DNA of 33,684 nt. It comes from Alphaproteobacteria bacterium (GTDB lineage: Bacteria; Pseudomonadota; Alphaproteobacteria; ATCC43930; CGMCC-115725). Both the position numbers and the translations under genes were made by a program. Shown here in pieces: positions 15,186 through 23,930 of this stretch. Numbering within the stretch: position 1 is the first letter of the stretch; the number at the start of each line of letters is the position of its first letter. The DNA lies in NCBI GenBank assembly GCA_030041335.1, contig JASHOB010000167.1:1-33684 (forward strand). Reading direction: 5' to 3'. Below the pieces are notes generated by a model. That model saw only the letters and a list, made by a program, of their open reading frames with translations, did no database searches and was not told the DNA's origin.

Positions 15186-15956
15186 ATGACACCGCAGCAA
15201 TCGTCGACCACCGTTCGCGACCGGGTCTCGGCGCAAGAATGGCAAGCGCGCGTCGCGCTCGCGGCCGCCTATCGGTTGGTCGCCCACTTTCACTGGGATG
15301 ATCTCATTTTCACGCACCTCTCCGCGCGGGTTCCGGGCGGCGATGACCACTTCCTCATCAACCCCTATGGCATGACCTTCGACGAGATCACCGCGTCCAA
15401 CTTGGTCAAGGTCGACCTCGACGGCAACAAGGTCATGGCGTCGCCGCATGAGATCAATCCCGCCGGCTTTACCATTCACAGCGCCATCCATGCCGCCCGC
15501 GAGGATGCAAAATGCGTGCTCCATGTTCACAGCGTAAATGGCGTCGCGGTGTCGGCGCAGAAGCACGGCGTGTTGCCGATCTCGCAGCAATCGATCTTCG
15601 TGCTGTCTTCGCTCGCATACCACGACTATGAAGGCGTGGCCTTGCGCGACGATGAGAAGCCGCGCCTGGTGCGCGACCTTGGCGACAAAAATTTCTTCAT
15701 GCTGCGCAACCATGGCCTGATCACCGTCGCCGACAACGTGCCCGATGCCTTCCTGTTCATGTACATATTCGAGGCCGCGTGCCTCATTCAGGTGCGCGCG
15801 CAGGCCGGTGGCGGACCGCTCATCCCCATCGATCCCGGCATTATTGCAACCGCGCAGCAACAGGCGACGGCGGTGACGAACGCGGCGAGCGGGGCACTGG
15901 CCTGGCCGGCACTGCTGCGGCGACTCGATCGGATCGACCCCTCCTACCGCAACTGA
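15186..15956 (+). CDS. Class II aldolase/adducin family protein
   Basis: This 256-residue cytoplasmic protein belongs to the zinc-dependent class II aldolase/adducin fold, which cleaves or decarboxylates small phosphorylated sugars and similar compounds; the exact substrate cannot be read from sequence. Zinc-binding residues are visible as CVLHVHSVNG (His113, His115) and FFMLRNHGLITV (His176). FTHLSARVPGGDDHFLINPYGMTFDEITASNLVKVDLDGN is the family's N-terminal signature, with the usual catalytic acid region in HEINPAGFTIHSAIHAARED. GAGG lies a few bases ahead of ATG 15186. It stands alone, divergent from the TetR gene, and is probably derepressed by that regulator's ligand. Confidence 0.92.
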   Translation: MTPQQSSTTVRDRVSAQEWQARVALAAAYRLVAHFHWDDLIFTHLSARVPGGDDHFLINPYGMTFDEITASNLVKVDLDGNKVMASPHEINPAGFTIHSAIHAAREDAKCVLHVHSVNGVAVSAQKHGVLPISQQSIFVLSSLAYHDYEGVALRDDEKPRLVRDLGDKNFFMLRNHGLITVADNVPDAFLFMYIFEAACLIQVRAQAGGGPLIPIDPGIIATAQQQATAVTNAASGALAWPALLRRLDRIDPSYRN

Positions 15957-16249
15957 GCGAAGCCGCAAACTGTCACCGGTCGATCCCGCATTGCCGTTTA
16001 GATCGGCGCGTGCAACGGCGGCGTCACCACCCTAGGCGCCCGATGTCACGCCATGACCGAAGGTACCCGCGACGACGGGGCAACTCATTGGCGGCGAACT
16101 GACGTGGTTCGCGAGGGCAACTTCCCGATCGCCTTGTCGCGCATCGCAAGCTGCTCCATAGCGATCAGGTTCGGGCCAAGAGCGACCGTGCGCCGCCCCG
16201 CCGTGCGACGGTGCCGAACGGACCTCAAGCGCCGCCAGAGGCAAAAGCA

Positions 16250-17944
16250 TCAATGTGAAACCCTTGCCGCTTCCTCGGCCAGCAAAGCTTTCTTGTCAGG
16301 CTTGCCGATCGGGGTCAGCGGCAGAGCGTCGCGGAATTCGATCATTCGCGGGCGCTCGATCGGCGACACCTTGTCCTTGAGAAAATCGAGCAGCTCTGCT
16401 TCGGAGATGGTCGCGCCGGCGCGCGGCTGCACCACGGCTTTCACCGTTTGGCCACGGTAGGGATCCGGCACACCGATGACGATCGCCTGCGCCACGTTTG
16501 GGTGCTGATAGAGCGCTTCTTCGACCAGGCGCGGATAGATCTTGTAGCCGCTGGCGATGATGATGTCCTTGATGCGGTCGACGATGAAGAGATAACCGTC
16601 CGCGTCAAGGTAGCCGATATCGCCGGTGTGAAATCGCCCACCCGCCATCGCCTCAGCGGTCTCGACTTCCTTGTGCCAATAGCCCGCCATGACCTGCGGA
16701 CCGCGCGCGCAAATCTCGCCACGCTCGCCCGGCGCCAGCACGGTCAGCGCATCCTCGGTCGAAACGATCTCGATCGCCGTGCCCGGTACCGGCAGGCCGG
16801 CCGAGCCCGAACGCGCCGAGTCGATCGGGTTGATGGTCAGCACCGGTGCCGTCTCCGACAGGCCGTAGCCCTCCATCAGCTTGCACCCGGTTGCGGTCTC
16901 GAATTTAGTCTTGACCTCGAGCGGCAGCGAGGCACCCCCCGAGACGCAAATCTTGATCGACGACAGATCGACACGCTTGGCCTTGGGATGACTGTAGATC
17001 GCGGTATAAAGCGTCGGCACGCCAGGCAGATAGGTCGGGCGCTTGCGCTTGATCAGCGCGAACAGCGCGTCGATGGTGAAGCGCGGCATCAGCAGCAGCT
17101 CGGCGCCGCATGCGATGCCGATATTCATGGCGCCGGTCATGGCAAAGACGTGAAAGAACGGCAGCACACAGAGGACGCGCTCGATGCCGCCCGGCGTCTG
17201 CTGCAGCCAACTGTGACATTGCTGCGTGTTGGCCCACAGATTGCGGTGCGTCAGCATCGCGCCCTTCGGCACGCCGGTGGTGCCGCCGGTATATTGCAGC
17301 ACCGCGATGTCGTGATCCGGATCGATCGCCGCCGGTTTGACCGTCCCGTCGTTGGCGGTGAGCGCCCGGAAATCGAGATGATGAGCGTCATGCGACCAGA
17401 CCGCCGCATCGCCGCGTTTGAACCAGCGATAGAAGAGGCCCTTCGCCGCCGGCAGAAGGTCGGCCATGCGTTGCACCACGATGGTCTTGACCGTGGTGCC
17501 GCCGAGCAGGGGGGCCGCCAGGGCGTAGAGCTGTTTGACGTCGAGCGTCACCAGCACTTTGGCGCCGGAATCCTCGACGAGGTGGCGGATTTCGCGGGCT
17601 GCATAGAGCGGGTTAAGGTTGACCACCGTGCCGCCGATCATGGCGACGGCGAAATAGCAGATTACATAGGTTGGCGAGTTGGGTAAGAGCAGGGCAACCC
17701 GCGTTCCCTTGCCGACGCCGATCGCGGCCAAGCCGGTGGCGGCGCGTCGTACCCGATCGCCCAGCTCGCGATAGGAGTAGGAACGGCCGAGAAAGTCGAG
17801 ACACGGTTTGTCGGCATGCGCCGAAACCGCGTTGAGCAACAGCTCATGGATCGGCCGGCCCGGGTAGTTCTGCTGCCAATCGATGCCCGGCGGATAGGAT
17901 TTGAGCCAAGGCCAGGTCGTTGCTTCCGCTTCCTGGATTGTCAT
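16250..17944 (-). CDS. Long-chain fatty acid--CoA ligase (FadD-like)
   Basis: This 564-residue ANL-superfamily enzyme activates a carboxylic acid, probably a long-chain fatty acid, through an acyl-AMP to its CoA thioester. The nucleotide-binding P-loop YTGGTTGVPKGAM lies at 218-230, and the A5 motif appears as GYGLSETAPVLTINP. GEICARGPQVMAGYWHKEVET and FHTGDIGYLDADGYLFIVDRIKDIIIASGYKIYPRLVEE cover motifs A7-A8 and the hinge, and LPLTPIGKPDKKALL holds the catalytic C-terminal Lys. The start ATG 17944 fits the family N-terminus (WPWLKSYPPGIDWQ). No Shine-Dalgarno is visible; TATAGT (17956-17951) lies 6 nt before the ATG, suggesting a leaderless message. Confidence 0.93.
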   Translation of the reverse strand: MTIQEAEATTWPWLKSYPPGIDWQQNYPGRPIHELLLNAVSAHADKPCLDFLGRSYSYRELGDRVRRAATGLAAIGVGKGTRVALLLPNSPTYVICYFAVAMIGGTVVNLNPLYAAREIRHLVEDSGAKVLVTLDVKQLYALAAPLLGGTTVKTIVVQRMADLLPAAKGLFYRWFKRGDAAVWSHDAHHLDFRALTANDGTVKPAAIDPDHDIAVLQYTGGTTGVPKGAMLTHRNLWANTQQCHSWLQQTPGGIERVLCVLPFFHVFAMTGAMNIGIACGAELLLMPRFTIDALFALIKRKRPTYLPGVPTLYTAIYSHPKAKRVDLSSIKICVSGGASLPLEVKTKFETATGCKLMEGYGLSETAPVLTINPIDSARSGSAGLPVPGTAIEIVSTEDALTVLAPGERGEICARGPQVMAGYWHKEVETAEAMAGGRFHTGDIGYLDADGYLFIVDRIKDIIIASGYKIYPRLVEEALYQHPNVAQAIVIGVPDPYRGQTVKAVVQPRAGATISEAELLDFLKDKVSPIERPRMIEFRDALPLTPIGKPDKKALLAEEAARVSH

Positions 17945-18024
17945 GGCGCAACTATAGGACGCTCGCGCCTAATAGGAATCACTAATAGACGCCCGCCACC
18001 TCGGCGCCGGCTCGGTTTTTAGGG

Positions 18025-18369
18025 TCAGCCGGCATCATCTTCCGCCTCCGGATCGGGCACATAGACGTCATCGAGTGTGCTCGCAGGGGTCTCCGGTTTG
18101 CGGCTCGGCCCGGCGAGGCCGCGAGCTTCCGCGGCCTCGCCGCGGGGGAGCAGCACCCATTCCGCTCCGAGCGCGGCGGCGAGAGCGATAAGGGTCGAGG
18201 CCCTCGGGTTGACGGTCCCTTTCTCGATCGCCGAGACATGGCTTCGCAGGCCACCCGTGCGTTCGGCGAGCGCTTGCCGGCTCAGTCCCTTTTGTTTGCG
18301 CATCGCCTGCAACGCCGCGCCCAGGGCCGATATTCGGCGCGGGCGGGACGGGCGGGGTTGGCGTGCCAT
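18025..18369 (-). CDS. XRE-type helix-turn-helix regulator
   Basis: The 114-residue protein holds a Cro/C1-type HTH in its first two thirds: LGAALQAMRKQKGLSRQALAERTGGLRSHVSAIEKGTVNPRASTLIALAAALGAEWVLLPRG. The last ~35 residues are acidic and unstructured (DDVYVPDPEAEDDAG). The shape resembles HipB-like antitoxin/regulator proteins, but no hipA-type kinase gene is next to it, so a toxin-antitoxin role is not supported. Downstream (to its 3' side) is the acyl-CoA ligase gene, 80 bp away on the same strand, which it may control. Two adjacent 8-bp palindromes at 18391-18407 lie just upstream of its start and may be its own operator. Confidence 0.85.
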   Translation of the reverse strand: MARQPRPSRPRRISALGAALQAMRKQKGLSRQALAERTGGLRSHVSAIEKGTVNPRASTLIALAAALGAEWVLLPRGEAAEARGLAGPSRKPETPASTLDDVYVPDPEAEDDAG

Positions 18370-18390
18370 TGCGTCGCCTTCTTCGATGGG

Positions 18391-18407
18391 CCCCGGGGAC
18401 CCTAGGG
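18391..18407. promoter_or_regulatory. Paired 8-bp palindromes upstream of the XRE gene
   Basis: CCCCGGGG (18391-18398) and CCCTAGGG (18400-18407) sit 22-38 bp before the start of the small XRE-type gene, one base apart. Paired short palindromes are usual binding sites for Cro/C1-type dimers. An autoregulatory role is inferred from position only. Confidence 0.35.
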
Positions 18408-18741
18408 TAAAATAGATAACGATTTGGACATAGCCGGTTTACTGCATATCTCACGAACCGATTGGTGCGTCGGCGCTCGAAAGGAGCGGCGCGCGCTCAA
18501 GCGATGTCGCTTGATTGCACGCCGCGCGGGCCGGACGAAACTGCCCTTACCCGCAGGAGACCGGGCGCTGCCGCAGCGTTGATCGCACCATCCCTCTTTT
18601 TGATCTGAAGCTTCGCGATCACCGAAGCGCCGACCCGCCGGCCGTGAACCGATTTCGCCAGGCGAGGCAAACGCGCACACCGCCACGCCCGCCGCTCCAA
18701 GGAGATATTAATCGCTTGCCGATCCGCACTAAGCTCCCGCC
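18408..18741 (+). other. Intergenic region upstream of fmt
   Basis: No gene is supported here. The usual partner def (peptide deformylase), which in many alphaproteobacteria lies directly before fmt, is absent. The stretch contains a perfect 8-bp inverted repeat with 2-bp centre (18497-18514) and, 4 bp after it, an 18-bp segment (18519-18536) that is identical to one in the non-coding end of the IS110 element at 1363-1380. AAGGAG at about 18698-18703 precedes the fmt start by too far to be its ribosome-binding site. Confidence 0.45.
18497..18514. repeat. 18-bp palindrome (TCAAGCGA-TG-TCGCTTGA)
   Basis: A perfect 8-bp inverted repeat with a 2-bp centre lies between the divergent XRE and fmt genes. 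It could be a dimer-binding site for a regulator or a small hairpin. No T-run follows, so it is not an intrinsic terminator. Confidence 0.45.
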
Positions 18742-19674
18742 ATGCCTTTGCGTCTCGCCTTCATGGGTACCGCCGATTTCGCCGTGCCCAGCCTCGCCGC
18801 CCTGATTGCGGCCGGCCACGATGTCAGGGCCGTCTATTCGCAGCCGGCGCGCCCGCGCGGGCGCGGTCACCAGCCCCGGCCCTCGCCGGTCGCGGCGCTC
18901 GCGGTCGAGCACCGGATCGCCGTGCACACCCCGGAACGGCTCGATGAAGCGGCGATCAGGGATTTGGCGGCTCTTGAGCTCGACGCCGCGATCGTCGCCG
19001 CCTACGGTCTGATCCTGCCGCCGGCGCTGCTCGCCGCACCTCGCCTTGGTTGCCTCAACGTGCATGCCTCGCTGCTGCCGCGCTGGCGCGGCGCCGCGCC
19101 GATCGAGCGCGCCATTCTTGCGGGCGACACCGAGACCGGCGTCACGATCATGAGGATGGCAGCAGGGCTCGACACCGGCCCGATTCTACTCGTCAAAACC
19201 GTGCCGATAGGTCCGCGCGCCACCGCGGTGGTGTTGCACGATGAGCTGAGCCAAGTCGGCGGCGCCTTGCTGGTCGCGGCGCTCGACCGATTGTCGCGGG
19301 GCCAGATCGTTCCCCGGGCTCAGCCCCAAAGCGGCGTCACCTACGCAAAGAAATTAGGCCGCGAAGAAGGCGCGATCGACTGGCGAAAATCGGCGGCCGA
19401 ACTCGATCGTCTGGTCCGTGCCCTGAACCCGCGTGTGCCGACCTGGTTCACGCATGAGGGCGAGCGCATCAAACTCACCGAAGCCCTGCCGGTAACCGGG
19501 CAGGCCGCGCCCGGCACCGTGCTTGATGCCCGGCCGACCATCGCCTGCGGCGACGGCGCACTGCTGCTGTTGCGCTTGCAGCGCGAAGGCCGTGCCGCAA
19601 TGAGCGCCGCCGAATTTCTTCGCGGCCATCCGATGCGGCTCGCCACCATCCTGCCATGCCCCGCTACAAGCTGA
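18742..19674 (+). CDS. fmt: Methionyl-tRNA formyltransferase
   Basis: Fmt formylates initiator Met-tRNA with 10-formyl-tetrahydrofolate. The N-terminal formyltransferase domain (about 1-200) starts RLAFMGTADFAVPSLAALIAAGHDV and holds the active-site block LNVHASLLPRWRGAAPIERAILAGDTETGVTIM, with Asn106 and His108 and the SLLPxxRGxAPI loop. MAAGLDTGPILL follows. The C-terminal OB-like tRNA-binding domain contains TYAKKLGREEGAIDW. At 310 residues it is full length. The stop codon lies inside truA (overlap of 19 nt), so the pair is translationally coupled. The neighbouring def gene normally expected is not present. Confidence 0.97.
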   Translation: MPLRLAFMGTADFAVPSLAALIAAGHDVRAVYSQPARPRGRGHQPRPSPVAALAVEHRIAVHTPERLDEAAIRDLAALELDAAIVAAYGLILPPALLAAPRLGCLNVHASLLPRWRGAAPIERAILAGDTETGVTIMRMAAGLDTGPILLVKTVPIGPRATAVVLHDELSQVGGALLVAALDRLSRGQIVPRAQPQSGVTYAKKLGREEGAIDWRKSAAELDRLVRALNPRVPTWFTHEGERIKLTEALPVTGQAAPGTVLDARPTIACGDGALLLLRLQREGRAAMSAAEFLRGHPMRLATILPCPATS

Positions 19675-20426
19675 CCATCGAGTATGACGGCACCGGCATG
19701 GTCGGCTGGCAGCGCCAAGCCACGGGCCAATCGGTGCAAGAGCTATTGGAACGCGCGGTCAGGCTCTACTGCGGTAGCGACCTGAGGGTGCATGGCGCTG
19801 GCCGTACCGATGCCGGTGTTCACGCGCTCGGGATGACCGCGCATCTCGATCTGCCGCGCGCCGATGCGCCGGAAAAGATCAGGGGCGCGCTCAACCATCA
19901 TATGCGGCCCGCCAAAGTGTCGGTGCTCAGCGCCGAGCCGGTCGGTGACGATTTCGACGCAAGACGCTCCGCCAAGAGTCGGGTCTATGTTTACCGCATT
20001 CTCAACCGCCGGGCGCCGCCCATGCTGGACAGGAACCGCGTATGGCACGTGGCGCCGCAACTCGATGTCGGTGTCATGGCCGAAGCGGCGCAGCTGCTTC
20101 TCGGCAAGCACGACTTTTCGACGTTTCGCGACTCGCTATGCCAGGCGAGATCGCCGGTCAAGACGCTGGACCGGCTCGCCGTCACGCGCTCTGGCAATGA
20201 AATCCGCATCACCGCTCAAGCGCGTTCCTTCCTCCATCACCAGGTGCGCAACATGGTCGGCACCTTGAAGCTGGTCGGTCTCCACCAATGGCGCCCGCAG
20301 CACGTCGCCGACGCGCTCGCCGCGCGCGACCGCCGTGCCGGCGGCCCGATGGCGCCTGCCTACGGCCTTTACCTGGTCGAGGTGATCTACGATGGGCGGT
20401 CGCTACGCGCCCCCGACGATGGCTAG
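19656..20426 (+). CDS. truA: tRNA pseudouridine(38-40) synthase TruA
   Basis: TruA isomerises uridines 38-40 in the tRNA anticodon stem to pseudouridine. The 256-residue protein has MPRYKLTIEYDGTGMVGWQRQ at its start, the catalytic motif GAGRTDAGVHALGMTAHLD with Asp52 as the nucleophile, and the C-terminal ITAQARSFLHHQVRNMVGTLKLVG block that contacts RNA. FSTFRDSLCQARSPVKTLDRL is also diagnostic. The gene starts 19 nt before the end of fmt. Downstream genes run the other way. Confidence 0.97.
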   Translation: MPRYKLTIEYDGTGMVGWQRQATGQSVQELLERAVRLYCGSDLRVHGAGRTDAGVHALGMTAHLDLPRADAPEKIRGALNHHMRPAKVSVLSAEPVGDDFDARRSAKSRVYVYRILNRRAPPMLDRNRVWHVAPQLDVGVMAEAAQLLLGKHDFSTFRDSLCQARSPVKTLDRLAVTRSGNEIRITAQARSFLHHQVRNMVGTLKLVGLHQWRPQHVADALAARDRRAGGPMAPAYGLYLVEVIYDGRSLRAPDDG

Positions 20427-20447
20427 GGGGCCACCCTTGAGCGGCGC

Positions 20448-20512
20448 GGACGCGGCTGGGCGTCTCGCCTTTTGGCGAGCGAACCCGGCAACCGGCGAGC
20501 GCCGCGGCGTCC
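20448..20512. terminator. Structured convergent region after truA/exoD
   Basis: GGACGC (20448-20453) can pair with GCGTCC (20507-20512), enclosing the perfect hairpin CTCGCC-TTTT-GGCGAG at 20464-20479. It lies between the convergent ends of truA and the exoD-like gene. There is no T-run on either side, so if it ends transcription it is not a classical intrinsic terminator. Confidence 0.35.
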
Positions 20513-20548
20513 CCGACGCATAAATTGGATGTCTGTCGCTCTTGGTGG

Positions 20549-21211
20549 TCAGCGCGCCAGATATTTGAGCGCGTAGTCGACCATCTGCACGCCGGCGATG
20601 ACGATGCCGACATTGAACAGCGTGGCCAACCCGCCGATGACGATGCCGGCCGTCTCCACCTTCTCGTCGCCCTCGAAAATGCCCAGGGCCAGGATGCAGA
20701 TGGCGAATGCCTGAGGTCCGTTGCCGAGCGGAATCGGCAACGCCAGCACCAGGGCGAAGAGAATGATGATGATGCCAAGCGCGCGCGGCCGGTCGCCGCG
20801 CCGCGTCAGGAAGCGCGCGTGGCGCGGCCTGAACCAACGTTCGAAGCGGCGCAGGGCCGGCTCGACATAGGTGACGAAGCGACGGAAGCGGTCGCGCGGG
20901 ATCGCGCGCCGCCGCAGCCAGGCGGGCAACAGGGGCCGGCGGTGACCCTGCAGGATCTGCACGCCCAGAACAATGATGCCGAGCGCGAACGGCACCGAAA
21001 AACCGGGAATCATGGGTCCCGGAATTGCATTGGGCAGCGCCAGCACCAGCAGCAGCACGCCGAAAGCGTGGTTGCCGAGGCCGGTCAGAAGCTCATCGAC
21101 GCTGATATATTCGCCGGCGTGCGCGTCCGCGAGGCCGCGCAGCATGTCTGTTGCGCTGGGCCGCGGCAACACGACGGGCAGCAACGGCCCTGGGCTCGAT
21201 TGGGCGGTCAA
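20549..21211 (-). CDS. Exopolysaccharide synthesis protein ExoD-like
   Basis: The 220-residue integral membrane protein matches the ExoD family. Conserved blocks are ISVDELLTGLGNHAFGVLLLVLALPNAIPGPMIPGFSVPFALGIIVLGVQ and WLRRRAIPRDRFRRFV, with later hydrophobic helices (ALGIIIILFALVLALPIPLGN, AFAICILALGIFEGDEKVE). ExoD is needed for exopolysaccharide production and alkaline tolerance in rhizobia; the biochemical role is not known and no polysaccharide genes are nearby. Its ATG overlaps the stop of the upstream membrane protein by 4 nt (ATGA), so it is the last gene of the dapD-dapE unit. Family assignment is good, function in this organism unknown. Confidence 0.9.
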   Translation of the reverse strand: MTAQSSPGPLLPVVLPRPSATDMLRGLADAHAGEYISVDELLTGLGNHAFGVLLLVLALPNAIPGPMIPGFSVPFALGIIVLGVQILQGHRRPLLPAWLRRRAIPRDRFRRFVTYVEPALRRFERWFRPRHARFLTRRGDRPRALGIIIILFALVLALPIPLGNGPQAFAICILALGIFEGDEKVETAGIVIGGLATLFNVGIVIAGVQMVDYALKYLAR

Positions 21212-21786
21212 TAGAGGCTCTGCGTGACGCGGCTCAACCCGGCGCCAAGAACGAGGTCAATCAACACCAGCGCCGTTGCTGCCGCGGCGCCGGCACGTGT
21301 CGCGACCCGCGCGATGAACCATTCGTAGGCCAGCACGAGCAGCAACACGATCAGCGACAGAATGCTGGTAAAGCCATCGGGCAGGATTTGAAGGACGCTG
21401 ATCAGTGCAACGATGAGGAACACACCGGTCTCCAGAATCTGGGACCAGTTGTAGGCGGTGACGTAATCGAAGCCGCCGCCACCGATGCCCAGGAGGCGGC
21501 AAAACGCCAGCACCGCCAGCGGATAGGCCGCCCAGCCGACGACATAACCGATGCTTTCCACCAGAAGGATATGGGCAACGCCGGACGCCGCCCAATCCTG
21601 TGGCGACACCCGCAGCGCCAGTAGTGCGACAAAGCCGGGGAAGCAGATAATTGCCGCCCAAAACGAGCGCGCGGTGCCTGCGGGCCCGCGATCGAACCAG
21701 GCCATCGCCTTGGTATCGAGCCGCGCCAACCGCCACGCGCCGTAAAGGCCGCACGATACTTCACGCAGACTGGGAATCGCGGTCAT
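21208..21786 (-). CDS. Conserved membrane protein of unknown function
   Basis: I do not recognise a characterised family. The 192-residue protein has a short cytoplasmic N-terminus ([27 protein letters not shown]) and about four or five membrane helices: [92 protein letters not shown] and [18 protein letters not shown]. The overall pattern recalls small Yip1-like membrane proteins. It is coupled on both sides: its start overlaps the dapE stop by 4 nt and its stop overlaps the exoD start. That suggests shared expression with cell-wall precursor genes but not a shared reaction. Confidence 0.85.
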   Translation of the reverse strand: MTAIPSLREVSCGLYGAWRLARLDTKAMAWFDRGPAGTARSFWAAIICFPGFVALLALRVSPQDWAASGVAHILLVESIGYVVGWAAYPLAVLAFCRLLGIGGGGFDYVTAYNWSQILETGVFLIVALISVLQILPDGFTSILSLIVLLLVLAYEWFIARVATRAGAAAATALVLIDLVLGAGLSRVTQSLY

Positions 21787-22943
21787 GACGATGGGAAATA
21801 GCCCTCGAGCACAAGCCGGTAGATTTCGGTAAGATGGCGCAGGTCGAGAACCGGTACGCTTTCGTCGACCTTATGCATGGTCTGTCCGACCATGCCGAAT
21901 TCCGCCACCGGACAGTAGCGATGGATGAAACGGGCATCCGAGGTTCCACCCGCGGTACTCAGTTCCGGTATTCGGTTGGTGACCCTCCGGATCGCCTTGG
22001 TCAAAAGGTCACTGACCTCGCCTGGCGGCACCAGAAACGATTCGCCGCTGACCTGAACCGCCAAATCGTAGTGGTCGATCGCCACGGCATCGAGCTTTTG
22101 CCGCAGCCAGGTTTCGATTGAGCCGCTCGACCATCTGTCGTTGTAGCGGATGTTGAAAACCGCGCGCGCCCGGCCGGGGATCACGTTGGTCGCGGGATTG
22201 CCGATATCGATGGTGGAAACCTCAAGCGTTGAGGGCTGGAAATGCGTGCTGCCGCGATCGAGCGGTTCAGCCAGCACTTCCCCGAGCATCGCCACCAGAC
22301 GATGTGCGGCATTGTCAGCAAGATGGGGATAGGCGGTGTGACCTTGGGTACCGTGGACAGTGATCGTGACGTTGAGGCTGCCGCGGCGACCGATTTTGAT
22401 CATGTCGCCCAACGCCGCGACGTTGGTGGGTTCGCCGACGAGACAGGCATCGAGCTTTTCGCCGCGCGCCGTCAGCCAGTCGAGCACCTTCCTGGTACCG
22501 TTGATCGACACGCCTTCTTCATCGCCCGTGAGCAGCAAGCTGATCGATCCGGCGAAATTTTTGCCGCGCGCCGCGAGAAATTGCGCCGCCGCCGCCACAA
22601 AACAGGCGATCGCGGACTTCATGTCCGAAGCGCCGCGGCCGTAAAGCATGCCGTCGCGGATGGTCGGGCTGAAGGGGTCGCTCGTCCACGCGTCGCGCGG
22701 ACCGGGCGGCACGACGTCGGTGTGGCCGGCGAAGCAAAAGTTCCGCCCGCCAGCGCCGAAGCGGGCATAGAGATTGAGGACCGGATCGGTGCCGGGTTCC
22801 GCAAATTCCTTCAACTCGCAGTGAAATCCCATCGGCTTGAGCAGCGAAGCGAGATGCGGCAGCGCACCGGCATCCTGCGGCGTGACGCTCGGCGCCCGGA
22901 TCAGCGCTTCGGCCAGTGCCAACGGATCAATCGTTGCGGTCAC
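21783..22943 (-). CDS. dapE: Succinyl-diaminopimelate desuccinylase
   Basis: DapE hydrolyses N-succinyl-L,L-diaminopimelate to L,L-diaminopimelate and succinate with two zinc ions, in the step after DapC. The 386-residue M20-family protein shows [11 protein letters not shown] (His74, Asp76), [15 protein letters not shown] (Asp107, the bridging ligand), LLLTGDEEG (Glu142 general base, Glu143) and [20 protein letters not shown] lies in the dimerisation domain. Start is GTG 22943: no ATG fits, and this places [20 protein letters not shown] at the N-terminus. The gene overlaps the end of dapD by 17 nt, so translation is likely coupled, although the ribosome-binding site is weak. Confidence 0.96.
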   Translation of the reverse strand: MTATIDPLALAEALIRAPSVTPQDAGALPHLASLLKPMGFHCELKEFAEPGTDPVLNLYARFGAGGRNFCFAGHTDVVPPGPRDAWTSDPFSPTIRDGMLYGRGASDMKSAIACFVAAAAQFLAARGKNFAGSISLLLTGDEEGVSINGTRKVLDWLTARGEKLDACLVGEPTNVAALGDMIKIGRRGSLNVTITVHGTQGHTAYPHLADNAAHRLVAMLGEVLAEPLDRGSTHFQPSTLEVSTIDIGNPATNVIPGRARAVFNIRYNDRWSSGSIETWLRQKLDAVAIDHYDLAVQVSGESFLVPPGEVSDLLTKAIRRVTNRIPELSTAGGTSDARFIHRYCPVAEFGMVGQTMHKVDESVPVLDLRHLTEIYRLVLEGYFPSS

Positions 22944-23793
22944 GTTCGTAATCGTCGCGCAGCAAGTCGTTAATCGAGGTCTTGCGCCGCGTCTGCTCGT
23001 CGACCCGCTTGACGATGACGCAGCAGGCCAGGGACGGACCCGGCGACCCACCGGGCAGAGGCCGGCCCGGCAGGGTCCCGGGCACCACCACGGAATAGGC
23101 CGGCACACGCCCCAGATAGATTTCGCCGCTGGCGCGGTCGATGATTTTGGTCGAGGCGCCGATGAAACATCCCATCGCCACGACCGCGCCCTGCTCAACG
23201 AGCACGCCCTCTGCGATTTCGCTGCGCGCGCCGATGAAGCAATCGTCTTCGACGATCACCGGGCTCGCCTGCACCGGTTCCAAGACGCCGCCGATCCCCA
23301 CCCCGCCGGAAATATGGCAATTTTTGCCGATCTGGGCGCACGAGCCGACGGTCGACCAGGTGTCGATCATGGTGCCACGATCGACATAGGCGCCGACATT
23401 GACGAAGCTCGGCATCAGCACCACGCCAGGCGCCACGTAGGCCGAGCGCCGCACCACGCAAGTGGGCACGGCGCGGAAGCCGGCAGCGCCGAAGCGCGCG
23501 CGATCCCAACCGTCGAACTTGGCCGCGACCTTGTCGAACCACGTGGCCTCCCCCGGGCCGCCGCTGATGACCGCCGCGTCCGTGATGCGGAACGACAGCA
23601 GCACGGCTTTTTTCAGCCACTCGTTGACATGCCAGGTGCTGCCGCGCTTTTCCGCGACCCGGAATCGTCCGGCATCGAGGCCGTCGAGCGCTGCCTCGAT
23701 CGCGTCGCTGGCTTCATCCTTCCTTGCCGGCGTGACGTTGTCCCGGCGTTCCCAGGCCGCGTCGATGATGGCAGCGAGTCGCTCTTGGTCCAT
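22927..23793 (-). CDS. dapD: Tetrahydrodipicolinate N-succinyltransferase
   Basis: DapD transfers succinyl from succinyl-CoA to tetrahydrodipicolinate, the committed step of the succinylase branch. The 288-residue protein has an N-terminal helical domain ([17 protein letters not shown]) and a left-handed beta-helix of hexapeptide repeats: [55 protein letters not shown] and [34 protein letters not shown] in sequence. The GTMIDTW and GGVLEP blocks are typical of the family. ATG 23793 begins [10 protein letters not shown], matching relatives; the frame stays open to 24027 but upstream sequence is not conserved in character. It starts the dapD-dapE-membrane protein-exoD unit. Confidence 0.96.
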   Translation of the reverse strand: MDQERLAAIIDAAWERRDNVTPARKDEASDAIEAALDGLDAGRFRVAEKRGSTWHVNEWLKKAVLLSFRITDAAVISGGPGEATWFDKVAAKFDGWDRARFGAAGFRAVPTCVVRRSAYVAPGVVLMPSFVNVGAYVDRGTMIDTWSTVGSCAQIGKNCHISGGVGIGGVLEPVQASPVIVEDDCFIGARSEIAEGVLVEQGAVVAMGCFIGASTKIIDRASGEIYLGRVPAYSVVVPGTLPGRPLPGGSPGPSLACCVIVKRVDEQTRRKTSINDLLRDDYERDRND

Positions 23794-23930
23794 GATGCTT
23801 CGTGGCAGCTGACAGGGCGGGCACCATGGGGCAGCGTCGGGGTCTTCGTCAACCGATAGGGACCGGCCGGCGCGCCGGCGGACTTTTGTTCCCCTTACGT
23901 TCGAAGATCTGACAAATGGCCGAATTGGGG

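Noticed and set aside
16448-17686. 412-codon plus-strand frame opposite the acyl-CoA ligase
   Set aside because: It is the shadow of a conserved ANL gene; it shows no motif and its composition is biased.
18025-18369. HipB-like antitoxin of a toxin-antitoxin pair
   Set aside because: No HipA-type kinase or other toxin gene adjoins it, so only a generic XRE regulator is claimed.
22944-23198. N-terminal extension of DapE
   Set aside because: It overlaps the dapD coding region in another frame and reads as low-complexity Arg/Pro/Ser sequence. GTG 22943 gives the conserved N-terminus.
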